Assembly (NCBI GenBank): GCA_003506095.1
Contig: DNWZ01000847.1
Location: 1 to 16,105 of the forward strand
Length of the DNA: 16,105 bases
Direction of reading: 5' to 3'
Origin: Planctomycetaceae bacterium
Lineage (GTDB): Bacteria; Planctomycetota; Planctomycetia; Pirellulales; Pirellulaceae
Below the pieces are notes generated by a model, which saw only the letters and a program-made list of their open reading frames with translations, had not been told where the DNA came from and ran no database searches. A program made the position numbers and the translations under genes. Shown here one piece after another: positions 6,760 through 14,484 of this stretch (its first letter is position 1; each line of letters opens with the position of its first letter).

Positions 6760-8664
6760 ATGTCAGATGCTTCGCACAAAACCTCGACCCGTTCGGAGAC
6801 CTCGGTCGCTGGAGAGTTGACGGGCGATCTCGGTCACGGAAACGACGACGCCACAGCGGCTCGCAATGCGGATTTAGAGCCGAATCAATCTCTCGATACC
6901 GCAGGCACATCGAGAAACCTGCAGCATCTGTTGCGTGGAAGCGGCCTTGGTTCAATTTCCAAGCCATTGAAAGCGCACTGCGTACTGGCAAACAGCACGC
7001 CAGCGGACAGCGCTCGCTATCGAATCGGCAAAGAAATCGGCAGCGGTGGTATGGGGATCGTCTATGAAGGATGGGACGTTCAGCTACAACGGCCGATCGC
7101 AATCAAGATCATTCGCGATAAAGAATTGGCCAAGCCGAAAGGTTTATTACGATTTTTTCGTGAAGCCAGAATCGCCGCTCGATTGCAACACCCAAGCATC
7201 CTTTCAATTCACGAGTTCGACATTGATTCCAATGGTCGAGCGTTCATCGTAATGGGGCTTCTTGACGGCCAAACCTTACGCAATGTCCTGGCCGATGAGT
7301 CGCTGGCCGACGGCCACAATCGAGTTAGCGAGTTGCCCAGCCTGCTAGCCTGTTATTTGAAAGTTTGTCAAGCGATCGCGTATGCGCATTCATGCGACAT
7401 CATTCATCGCGACCTCAAGCCACTTAACATCATGGTGGGCAGTTACGGCGTGGTCACCGTGTTGGATTGGGGACTGGCGAAAAACTTACTCGATCGGGTC
7501 GACTCTCTTGATTCGTTTGACGTCGATACGAAGATTCGATCCCAAGAGCAACGTGATCCGGCGTGTCCAATGGCGACACGATCAGGCGAGATGCTTGGAA
7601 CGCCTGGCTACATTTCGCCTGAGCAAGCACGTGGCGAGATCGATCGAATTGGCAAGCCTTCGGACGTATTTTCGCTCGGTGCGATCCTCTGTGAAATCTT
7701 GACAGGGCATCCGCCCTACGTGGCTCCCACCCCCAGGAAGCTTCAAAAGCAAGCTTCTGCAGCCAATCTGGATGATGCATTCTCGCGACTGGACCAGTGT
7801 GGGTCCCCGCCGATTTTGGTCAATCTGGCTAAACATTGTTTGGCACCAGATCCCAACGACCGCCCAGATGATGCCGGGGCGATTGTGGAGGTACTGACCG
7901 CCTATCTTGATTCCGGCCAAGCCCGCGCTGAACAAGAACTCGTACGTTTTTTTGACCTTTCGATGGACTTGTTCTGCATCGCCAGCACCAGCGGCTACTT
8001 TTACCGCCTGAACGCCAACTTCCAACGCGTACTCGGATACACTATCGCCGAGTTGACTTCACGCCAGTTTGTCGACTTTGTTCACCCCGACGATCGGGCC
8101 AAAACATTGGTGGAAATCGAAAAACTGGCACGTGGTGAACCGGCGATCCAGTTTGTTAATCGCTATCGGCATAAAGACGGGCATTACGTTTGGCTGGAAT
8201 GGGTGTCACGTTCGATTCCCGAGGAAGCATCCGTCTATGCCGTGGCTCGTGATGTTTCTGAACGCATCTTGGCATCCGAGGCCCGCAAAAAACTCGAAGC
8301 CGAACATAAATTGCTTGGAAAGCTGGTCGACGCAACCGAAGACGCAATCATTTGTAAAGACATCAATGGATACATTCGCAGTTGGAACGCGCCTGCTCAA
8401 GCCGTGTATGGATATTCAGCCGACGAAATCATCGGCAAACACATCTCTGTACTTTTAAAGCCCGAACAGATCAGCGAAGAATTACAGATAATTGAAAAAG
8501 TGAGACGCAGTGGGTCGATCGAACAGTTCAAAATGAATCGAGTCGCTAAAGACGGAAATACGGTTCAAGTCTCGGTCACCATGACGCTGCTGGCCGATGG
8601 CCAAGGAAGCATCGTCAGCGTCTCGAAGGTCACACCGAGCGAAGAGGGCCCAGGGACGCCGTGA
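6760..8664 (+). CDS. Cytosolic Ser/Thr protein kinase with two C-terminal PAS domains
   Basis: This Hanks-type kinase of 634 residues should phosphorylate Ser/Thr on proteins. A polar Ser/Thr/Asp-rich tail (1-85) is followed by the kinase domain (about 86-385): glycine loop IGSGGMGIVYEG, Lys116 in IAIKII, Glu135 in FFREA, the catalytic loop HRDLKPLNI (Asp218, Asn223), metal Asp236 in DWG in place of DFG, an activation loop lengthened by roughly 25 residues, then GTPGYISPEQARGE and SDVFSLGAILCEILTG. All catalytic residues are present, so it should be active. Two PAS domains follow (about 396-505, containing VHPDDRAK, and 517-625, containing DINGYIRSWNAPAQ), with nothing after them. No membrane helix or PASTA repeat is seen. 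The stop overlaps or lies just before the hybrid histidine kinase start, indicating one operon. The likely model is PAS sensing that controls the kinase; ligand and substrate are unknown. Confidence 0.94.
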   Translation: MSDASHKTSTRSETSVAGELTGDLGHGNDDATAARNADLEPNQSLDTAGTSRNLQHLLRGSGLGSISKPLKAHCVLANSTPADSARYRIGKEIGSGGMGIVYEGWDVQLQRPIAIKIIRDKELAKPKGLLRFFREARIAARLQHPSILSIHEFDIDSNGRAFIVMGLLDGQTLRNVLADESLADGHNRVSELPSLLACYLKVCQAIAYAHSCDIIHRDLKPLNIMVGSYGVVTVLDWGLAKNLLDRVDSLDSFDVDTKIRSQEQRDPACPMATRSGEMLGTPGYISPEQARGEIDRIGKPSDVFSLGAILCEILTGHPPYVAPTPRKLQKQASAANLDDAFSRLDQCGSPPILVNLAKHCLAPDPNDRPDDAGAIVEVLTAYLDSGQARAEQELVRFFDLSMDLFCIASTSGYFYRLNANFQRVLGYTIAELTSRQFVDFVHPDDRAKTLVEIEKLARGEPAIQFVNRYRHKDGHYVWLEWVSRSIPEEASVYAVARDVSERILASEARKKLEAEHKLLGKLVDATEDAIICKDINGYIRSWNAPAQAVYGYSADEIIGKHISVLLKPEQISEELQIIEKVRRSGSIEQFKMNRVAKDGNTVQVSVTMTLLADGQGSIVSVSKVTPSEEGPGTP

Positions 8665-8667
8665 GTC

Positions 8668-8674
8668 GGAAGGA
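8668..8674 (+). promoter_or_regulatory. Ribosome binding site of the hybrid histidine kinase
   Basis: GGAAGGA lies 10 bases before the ATG at 8685, just past the stop of the Ser/Thr kinase. It favours this ATG over the in-frame GTG at 8661, whose GTGA overlaps the previous stop and whose own site (AGGG) is weaker. Confidence 0.45.
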
Positions 8675-8684
8675 CGAAATTCTA

Positions 8685-11441
8685 ATGAATCAACCTATCA
8701 ACAGCGAAACACGCTTCGATTCGAATGCCACATCTCAAATCCACGATGCACTTTGGCGCAGCGAACAACGTTATCGAGCACTGCTCGAAGCGACCAGCCA
8801 GGCCGTTTGGTCTTGGTCACCGCACGGTGGCGCGACTGAGTTTGATCGATCTCAAAAGTGGTGGGAAGAATTAACCGGACAAACAATGCAACAGCAGACG
8901 CGTTGCGCTGATGCATGGCTGGACGCCCTGCATCCAGACGATCGTCCGCTGGCGCAACAGTCCTGGATTGAAGCGTCGACCAATCGCGAGGCCTATGAGA
9001 TCGTCTATAGGGTCGTCGGTCGACTAGGCGGATGGAAGTACGTGCGTGCGCGGGGCGTACCTATTGTTGGACCCGACAATCGTATTCGCGAGTGGATCGG
9101 AACACTTGATGATGTCACGGCACAGCATGAAGCGGCGATTGAACGAGACCGGTTGCTTTGCGCAGCCGAAACCGAGCGGTATCGATTGGAAGAAGTCTTT
9201 CTTCACGCACCCTCGTTCATGGCGGTACTGCGTGGGCCTAAACATGTTTTTGAACGTGTCAACGATCGATACAAGCAACTGATCGGTGGCCGCGATGTCA
9301 TTGGTTTGCCGATGTCCGAAGCGCTACCAGAATTGGCTGACCAAGGCTATATCGATTTTTTAGATAAGGTTTATAGCTTTGGTAAAACGCATATAGCGTC
9401 CGACGCAAAAATGTTACTCAAGAACCCCGGCGCGGAAACAGAGCGAATCCTACAATTCGTTTTCCAGCCAATGTTTGATGCCCTTTGCAATGTCACCGGA
9501 GTGATCGTGCAAGGAATCGACATGACCGAACAGCGGCAAGCCGAAGAGGAATTGCGAGACATTCGTTCGCGAATGGAAGCGGCTTTGGAAGCCGGGGCGA
9601 TCGGCACTTGGAACTGGGATGTCGTCGCCGATCGATTTTACTGTGACAATAGTTTAGCAAGAATCTTTTCGCTTTCCTCGGAACGCATCGTTGCTGGCGA
9701 CAGTGTGTCGCATGTAGTCCAAAAGATTCACCCAGACGATCGTGCGCATGTCCAGCAAAAAATCGACTCGGCAGTGCTATCCAGCAATCGCTATGAAGCG
9801 AGCTACCGCGTGATCAATGACGACGGCACATGGAAATGGATCACTGCCCGGGGAAAAATCGACCGCGATGAATCTGGAAAGGCATTGCGTTTTCCAGGCG
9901 TCGTAATCGATGTAACAGACTGGAAACGCGCCGAAGAAGAACTCGCACGTTTGACGGTAGAATCCGAACGCCGAAAGCGGCTTTATGAGACGTTTTTATC
10001 TAGCATTCCTGATTTCGCATATGTTTTTGATCTCGATCATAAGTTTTGCTACGCCAACGATGTGTTGTTAAAGACATGGGGACGAACATGGGACGAAGCG
10101 ATCGGCAAGACGTGCCACGAGTTAGGTTATGAAAAATGGCATGCCGAAATGCATGATCGGGAAATCGAACAAGTAAAGCTGACACGCCAACCACAGCGTG
10201 GCGAAGTCCCGTTCAATGGCACATTCGGCAGGCGTGATTATGAATACATTTTTGTACCAGTGATCGGCAATGACGGTGAAGTCGAAGCGATTGCTGGCAC
10301 GACTCGCGATGTGACCGATCGCAAGTTGGCGGAGGAAGCATTGCGTGAGGTGGCGAGGCGAAAAGATGACTTCTTAGCCATACTGGCCCACGAACTGCGC
10401 AATCCTTTAGCCCCTATCCGCAACGGATTGCAGGTGATGCGAACTGCCCAAGCGGATAAGAATGCGATCGCCAATGTGCGCGACATGATGGAACGACAAT
10501 TAGCTCATTTAGTTCGTTTAATCGATGACCTGCTGGATATTTCGCGCATCACAACAAACAAGATGCAACTGCGTTGCACACAGGTTTCGATTGCGGATAT
10601 CATCGAAACGGCGGTCGAAACGGCCGGTCCGGCAATCCAAGAAGCCGACCACCATCTAGAGATTGCCCTGCCACCCTATCCAATCATGCTTTACGCTGAC
10701 ATAACCCGCCTGGGCCAAGTCTTTTCAAACTTACTCAATAATAGCGCCAAGTATACTCCGCGTGGTGGCACCATCCTTTTATCGGTTGAAACGCCCCAAG
10801 ATAATCATGTGGTGATTACTGTCCGGGACAACGGGATCGGAATCCCCGAAAGTGAGTTGCCAACTTTGTTCGATATGTTCAGCCAAGTCGACCGCAGTCT
10901 CGAACGGTCTTGCGGCGGACTCGGTATCGGACTGTCACTCGTGAAAGGGTTGGTGGAGATGCATCACGGAACCGTTGCCGCGACAAGTGTTGAAGGCAGG
11001 GGAAGCACGCTTACGGTTCGATTACCAACGGTCACGTCAGAGCTCTCTGATTCTTTAAAAAAAATCGATGAAGACGCCGGTGACAAACCGAGTCGGCGGG
11101 TGATGGTTGTCGATGACAATCGCGACGGCGCAAACTCGATGGCTATCGTTTTGAGATTGTTGGGCAACGACGTCACGATCGCTCACGACGGTATCGAAGC
11201 GATTGAAATCGCGGAAAGTTTTTTGCCGGAGATCATTTTGATGGACATCGGCCTTCCGCGCTTAAACGGACTCGAGGCGACGCGACGGATTCGCGAACAG
11301 CCGTGGGGCAAATCGATAAAAATCTTTGCACTGACCGGTTGGGGCCAGGAACATGATCGCCAGCGTTCGCATGACGCTGGTTGCAATGGCCATTTGGTCA
11401 AACCAGTCGACCCGTCAGAACTGCGAAAGTTACTCGCTTAA
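8685..11441 (+). CDS. Hybrid sensor histidine kinase: four PAS domains, HisKA, HATPase_c, C-terminal receiver
   Basis: A soluble sensor kinase of 918 residues that should autophosphorylate on His and pass phosphate to its own receiver. Domains: PAS1 (about 26-145, ALHPDDRP), PAS2 (166-280, LHAPSFMAVL), PAS3 (296-412, GAIGTWNWD and IHPDDRAH; PAS/PAC fold), PAS4 (434-545, IPDFAYVFDLDHKF), HisKA with AHELRNPLAPIRNG (His569), HATPase_c with NLLNNSAKYTP (Asn686), RDNGIGIP and CGGLGIGLSLV, and REC from about 803 with Asp810/811 (VVDDN), phospho-Asp854 (LMDIGLP) and Lys in HLVKPVD. PAS linkers such as DVTDRKLAEEAL look like coiled-coil signalling helices. No membrane segment is visible. It directly follows the PAS-bearing Ser/Thr kinase, and the alternative GTG start at 8661 would overlap that gene by four bases, so the two are very probably co-translated. 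No separate output regulator lies next to it; an Hpt protein elsewhere may take the phosphate. Confidence 0.95.
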   Translation: MNQPINSETRFDSNATSQIHDALWRSEQRYRALLEATSQAVWSWSPHGGATEFDRSQKWWEELTGQTMQQQTRCADAWLDALHPDDRPLAQQSWIEASTNREAYEIVYRVVGRLGGWKYVRARGVPIVGPDNRIREWIGTLDDVTAQHEAAIERDRLLCAAETERYRLEEVFLHAPSFMAVLRGPKHVFERVNDRYKQLIGGRDVIGLPMSEALPELADQGYIDFLDKVYSFGKTHIASDAKMLLKNPGAETERILQFVFQPMFDALCNVTGVIVQGIDMTEQRQAEEELRDIRSRMEAALEAGAIGTWNWDVVADRFYCDNSLARIFSLSSERIVAGDSVSHVVQKIHPDDRAHVQQKIDSAVLSSNRYEASYRVINDDGTWKWITARGKIDRDESGKALRFPGVVIDVTDWKRAEEELARLTVESERRKRLYETFLSSIPDFAYVFDLDHKFCYANDVLLKTWGRTWDEAIGKTCHELGYEKWHAEMHDREIEQVKLTRQPQRGEVPFNGTFGRRDYEYIFVPVIGNDGEVEAIAGTTRDVTDRKLAEEALREVARRKDDFLAILAHELRNPLAPIRNGLQVMRTAQADKNAIANVRDMMERQLAHLVRLIDDLLDISRITTNKMQLRCTQVSIADIIETAVETAGPAIQEADHHLEIALPPYPIMLYADITRLGQVFSNLLNNSAKYTPRGGTILLSVETPQDNHVVITVRDNGIGIPESELPTLFDMFSQVDRSLERSCGGLGIGLSLVKGLVEMHHGTVAATSVEGRGSTLTVRLPTVTSELSDSLKKIDEDAGDKPSRRVMVVDDNRDGANSMAIVLRLLGNDVTIAHDGIEAIEIAESFLPEIILMDIGLPRLNGLEATRRIREQPWGKSIKIFALTGWGQEHDRQRSHDAGCNGHLVKPVDPSELRKLLA

Positions 11442-11495
11442 CTCAGCGACGAAAACGGACACCTCCGACAACGCAGAACCGATTCGATCGCTCCT

Positions 11496-12659
11496 TTAAA
11501 GCATCTGTTGAAACCGTTCGAACAGATAATGGCTGTCATGAGGCCCAGCCGCCGCCTCGGGGTGGTATTGCACGGCAAAGGCCGCTGCGTCGCGATGCCG
11601 TACACCCGCAATCGTGTCGTCGTTTAAATTGCGATGGGTCACTTCTAAACAATCCGGCAAAGAGCTGTCTTCGACTGCAAAACCATGGTTTTGCGTCGTG
11701 ATTTCGATTTTGCCGGTTTGAATATCCAAAACAGGTTGGTTCGCACCACGGTGCCCGAACTTAAGCTTGAATGTCTTGGCACCCAACGCAATTGACAACA
11801 ATTGATGGCCCAGACAAATCCCAAAGACAGGCGTTTTTCCGATCAATTTTGCGATCGTTTCATGCGCGTAATGCAGCGGTTCGGGGTCGCCGGGACCATT
11901 GGACAAAAAGACACCACTTGGCTGAAGTTTCAAGATCTCATCCGCGGTGGTGTTGCCCGGTACGATCGTGACACGATTGCCGAGGGAATAAAAATGCCTC
12001 GCAATATTCCATTTCATCCCAAAGTCCATGCAGACGACATGCGGCGCTGCATCTGTCGGTGGTTCAAACGTTTTCGGTACCAACGTCGCACCGCCAGGCG
12101 TTGTCCACTCGTCCAGCGACTCGCTCCACTGCGTAATCGACTCCGGCATCACTTCACGAACGAGGTCTCGCCCGACCAAGCCGGGCGAAGCCTTCGCCTT
12201 GGCAACTAGTGACGCATCGCTTAGGTCGACCGTCGAAAGGACCCCACGCATCGCGCCAGCAGTGCGGATGCGGCGAACCAACGACCGGGTGTCGATCCCT
12301 GCGATCGCAACCACGCCGTTTCGCAACAGGAAATCCGACAGCGAGCAGTTTGCTCGGAAATTGCTGTGAATGCGACTGTCCTCGCGGACAACAAACCCCG
12401 AAAGGGAGGTAACACCTCGTTCATTGTCTGCGTCAACAATCCCGTAGTTACCAATTTGAGGGTAGGTCATCGTGACGATCTGGCCGCGATAGCTGGGGTC
12501 CGTCAATATTTCCTGATACCCGGTCATCGACGTGTTAAAACAGACTTCGCCATCAACCTCGCCGTCAGCCCCAAACGATGAACCTTGATAGACAGTGCCG
12601 TCTTCGAGCGCCAGTTTCGCTAATTTTTCGTTCATCGACATGGATAATCGCGTGCCCAT
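11496..12659 (-). CDS. carA: Carbamoyl-phosphate synthase small (glutaminase) subunit
   Basis: CarA hydrolyses glutamine and channels ammonia to CarB to make carbamoyl phosphate for pyrimidine and arginine synthesis. The protein has 387 residues, close to E. coli CarA (382). The N-terminal CPSase_sm domain (about 12-160, CFNTSMTGYQEILTDPSY) is followed by a class I glutamine amidotransferase domain (about 207-385): NGPGDPEP, the nucleophile elbow FGICLGHQLL with Cys282, TTQNHGFAV, and QYHPEAAAGPHDS with His366 and Glu368. The triad is complete. carB is not adjacent, so the two subunits must be made from separate loci. The start is uncertain: ATG codons at 12659, 12641 and 12635 are in frame and none has a clear ribosome site; the homologous region begins near residue 12. 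The gene lies 85 bases downstream of the tspO-like gene on the same strand and converges with the hybrid kinase; no good terminator is seen in that 54-base gap. Confidence 0.96.
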   Translation of the reverse strand: MGTRLSMSMNEKLAKLALEDGTVYQGSSFGADGEVDGEVCFNTSMTGYQEILTDPSYRGQIVTMTYPQIGNYGIVDADNERGVTSLSGFVVREDSRIHSNFRANCSLSDFLLRNGVVAIAGIDTRSLVRRIRTAGAMRGVLSTVDLSDASLVAKAKASPGLVGRDLVREVMPESITQWSESLDEWTTPGGATLVPKTFEPPTDAAPHVVCMDFGMKWNIARHFYSLGNRVTIVPGNTTADEILKLQPSGVFLSNGPGDPEPLHYAHETIAKLIGKTPVFGICLGHQLLSIALGAKTFKLKFGHRGANQPVLDIQTGKIEITTQNHGFAVEDSSLPDCLEVTHRNLNDDTIAGVRHRDAAAFAVQYHPEAAAGPHDSHYLFERFQQML

Positions 12660-12744
12660 CCGAGGGGTTTGTGTGTGCGTGTTGAAATCCTTGTCAGGTT
12701 AAAGGTTGCCTTGAAAATCGGCAAGCCACCGCACGCGGAGAAGA

Positions 12745-13155
12745 TCATGGCCAATTGTTCCAGGTGATGGCCAATTGCAATGCGGTTGCGGTTGAAACCC
12801 ACGCCAAATACGGCAACTGAGCCACCGCGATCCATTTGTGGTGCAGCCAGATCGCGTAGATCATCCAGAGAATCGATCCCCAAACGAGCAAAATGTCGAT
12901 CGTCGCCAGCGGCAAACTGCGCATCCCGAACTGAATGGGCGTGAACGCCAGATTGGCGATCAAGTTAACCATGAACGGCAACGCGACGCGGGCGGGCAAC
13001 TTGTCGCGATACCAAAGCACGAAAACATAACCGAACGTGATCGCTATCACCGGGTAGAGTATCTGCCATATCGTTCCGATCGTCGACGGCGCTGGAGTCC
13101 ACGTCGGCTTGGTTAGTCCGTTGTACCACTCTAGCCACGATACTTCTGCAAACAT
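12745..13155 (-). CDS. Short TspO/MBR-family tryptophan-rich membrane protein
   Basis: TspO proteins bind porphyrins and related ligands in the membrane and, in bacteria, affect tetrapyrrole metabolism and stress responses. The 136-residue protein carries 12 tryptophans and the family signatures WYNGLTKPTWTPAP, NLAFTPIQFGM and PYLAWVSTATALQLAITWNN. Four hydrophobic helices are visible (about 24-47, 53-78, 80-104 and 110-133). Typical TspO has five: the first, which normally precedes WYxxLxKP, is absent here. Reading upstream gives only a TTG at 13158 and then a stop at 13191-13189, so the missing helix is not hidden in the same frame. The ATG at 13155 is taken as start, with a weak GGAA about nine bases before it. 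A candidate promoter sits just upstream. The gene lies 85 bases before carA and may be read through into it. Family is secure from motifs; ligand binding in a four-helix form is uncertain. Confidence 0.88.
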   Translation of the reverse strand: MFAEVSWLEWYNGLTKPTWTPAPSTIGTIWQILYPVIAITFGYVFVLWYRDKLPARVALPFMVNLIANLAFTPIQFGMRSLPLATIDILLVWGSILWMIYAIWLHHKWIAVAQLPYLAWVSTATALQLAITWNNWP

Positions 13156-13176
13156 CAAAATAATTCCAACGTTTCT

Positions 13177-13205
13177 ATCAAATCGATTTCATTGCATTGT
13201 ATCAA
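13177..13205 (-). promoter_or_regulatory. Candidate promoter of the tspO-like gene
   Basis: On the minus strand TTGATA (13205-13200, five of six with TTGACA) is separated by exactly 17 bases from TTTGAT (13182-13177, four of six with TATAAT). Transcription would start near 13170, leaving a leader of about 15 bases. The -10 is weak, so this is tentative. Confidence 0.35.
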
Positions 13206-13246
13206 TCTTTTGCTTCAACACCCTCGAAAGAAACTTCGCCGGAAAC

Positions 13247-14056
13247 ATGAATACCAGGTTTCGTTTCGCGATCGCAGCGGCATACTTAGCCGCCATCGCA
13301 TGCACACCTACGATCGCCCAACCGCCAAAGATCGTTGCACATCGTGGACTGTTGCGACATGCACCGGAAAATACGATCAGCAATTTTCGGGCCTGCCTGG
13401 AATTGCGACTCGGATTCGAACTCGATGTCGAAAGGTCCAAAGACGGGCATCTGGTTTGCATTCATGATGACACCGTCGATCGGACGACCGATGGCACTGG
13501 CAAAGTTGCCGATTTAACGCTTGTCGAAATACGCAAGCTCGATGCGGGCGGCTGGTTTGACAGAAGGTTCGCCAGTGAAAGAGTCCCGACGATAGATGAA
13601 GTTTTTGAACTCGTCGCTCAGTACCGCGACAAAGATATTCTGATCGCTGTTGACCTGAAGGCCGAGGGTGTGGAACAGGACGTTGTACGACTTGCCCAGA
13701 ATCATAACGTGTTAAACCGATTGCTGTTCATTGGCAGCGCGATTTCAGACCCTCAGGTCAGGGATCGGATCCGCGCCATCTCGGCATCAGCGTCCACCGC
13801 AGCCGTTGCGAACCAACCCACCGAGTTTGCCGAAACCCTCGCTTGGACCAACGCCAATTGGGTCTACTTTCGATACTTGCCGCCACCCGACCAGATGGCG
13901 GCAGTACGTATGGCTGGCAAGAAATCGTTTATCGCCGGCGCATCGGTCAGTGGGAATGTGCCTGAGAATTGGCGACAAGCAATCGAAGTCAATATCGATG
14001 GAATTTTGACTGATTATCCTTTCGAACTCGCCGCGATACTTAAAAAAGAAAAATGA
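13247..14056 (+). CDS. Secreted glycerophosphodiester phosphodiesterase (GDPD family)
   Basis: GDPD enzymes split glycerophosphodiesters into glycerol 3-phosphate and an alcohol, feeding phosphate and glycerol to the cell. The 269-residue protein starts with a Sec-type signal peptide (MNTRFRF, hydrophobic AIAAAYLAAIA, likely cut after TPTIA near residue 24), so it should act in the periplasm or outside. The catalytic motifs follow at once: AHRGLLRHAPENT (His32, Arg33, Glu41, Asn42), the metal ligands Glu58 and Asp60 in FELDVERSKDG, and the second catalytic His73 in CIHDDTVDRTTDGTG. DLKAEG and the closing DGILTDYP also fit the TIM-barrel family. The short length is like bacterial UgpQ rather than the larger GlpQ. 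The frame is open upstream to 13109, but that would bury the signal peptide, and the ATG at 13247 has GGAA before it. Its stop overlaps the cupin gene by four bases. Confidence 0.93.
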   Translation: MNTRFRFAIAAAYLAAIACTPTIAQPPKIVAHRGLLRHAPENTISNFRACLELRLGFELDVERSKDGHLVCIHDDTVDRTTDGTGKVADLTLVEIRKLDAGGWFDRRFASERVPTIDEVFELVAQYRDKDILIAVDLKAEGVEQDVVRLAQNHNVLNRLLFIGSAISDPQVRDRIRAISASASTAAVANQPTEFAETLAWTNANWVYFRYLPPPDQMAAVRMAGKKSFIAGASVSGNVPENWRQAIEVNIDGILTDYPFELAAILKKEK

Positions 14057-14364
14057 CCCAATACCAGATTCGACATCTTGCCGACGAACTCAAGACACCT
14101 GAAACCGGCAAACAAAGTATTGTGTTGGTTGACAACGCCGACACCAAAGCAGTGCTGTTCGCCTTTGCCGCTGGGGACGGTCTTGCCCAACACGTCGCCC
14201 CGTTGCCCGCCACGATACAGATTGTTCGAGGTGAAGCTACATTAACGGTTGGCGACGAAACCGTTGATGGCAAGTCGGGGACGTGGATCCAAATGGCCAC
14301 CCGAACGCCGCATAGCATCAAGGCAAGTACGCCAGTCGTGATGCTTTTGACGCTCCATAAGTGA
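14053..14364 (+). CDS. Small single-domain cupin protein
   Basis: The 103-residue protein is one cupin beta-barrel. Motif 1 reads GDGLAQHVAPLPATIQIVRG and motif 2 ends in TRTPHSIKAS. Of the usual metal ligands only His47 and His87 are clear: the second His of HxH is Ala49 and the usual Glu is missing. Similar one-His small cupins are common and mostly unassigned, so a metal-bound enzyme, a ligand sensor or a structural role are all possible. It has no signal peptide, so it is cytosolic, unlike the secreted GDPD before it. The start codon overlaps the GDPD stop as ATGA, which shows translational coupling, so the two are made together. I do not assign a reaction. Confidence 0.85.
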   Translation: MTQYQIRHLADELKTPETGKQSIVLVDNADTKAVLFAFAAGDGLAQHVAPLPATIQIVRGEATLTVGDETVDGKSGTWIQMATRTPHSIKASTPVVMLLTLHK

Positions 14365-14422
14365 CCCGCGGATTACGCTCAACACGCCGAGATCGTCATC
14401 GCCGCCTCGTCCGAGGTTCTCT

Positions 14423-14446
14423 CCCAGGCCGCTGGCCTGGCCTGGG
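14423..14446. terminator. GC-rich hairpin between the converging cupin and lpdA genes
   Basis: The 120-base gap holds a compact palindrome that can fold in two ways: CCAGGCC/GGCCTGG with a 3-base GCT loop, or CCCAGGCC/GGCCTGGG with an 8-base loop, because the right arm is duplicated. A smaller CCTCG/CGAGG hairpin lies at 14405-14416. Neither has a T run, so termination would rest on stem strength or Rho. Confidence 0.45.
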
Positions 14447-14484
14447 TAAACCGCTGGGCGTTCAGGCCATCGAAGCCGAGCGTT

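Noticed and set aside
11442..11495. Terminator between the hybrid kinase and carA
   Set aside because: Only a 4-bp CGGA/TCCG stem without a T run was found, too weak to call.
13109..13246. 46-residue N-terminal extension of the GDPD
   Set aside because: It would hide a textbook signal peptide that starts at 13247 and overlaps the divergent tspO-like gene.
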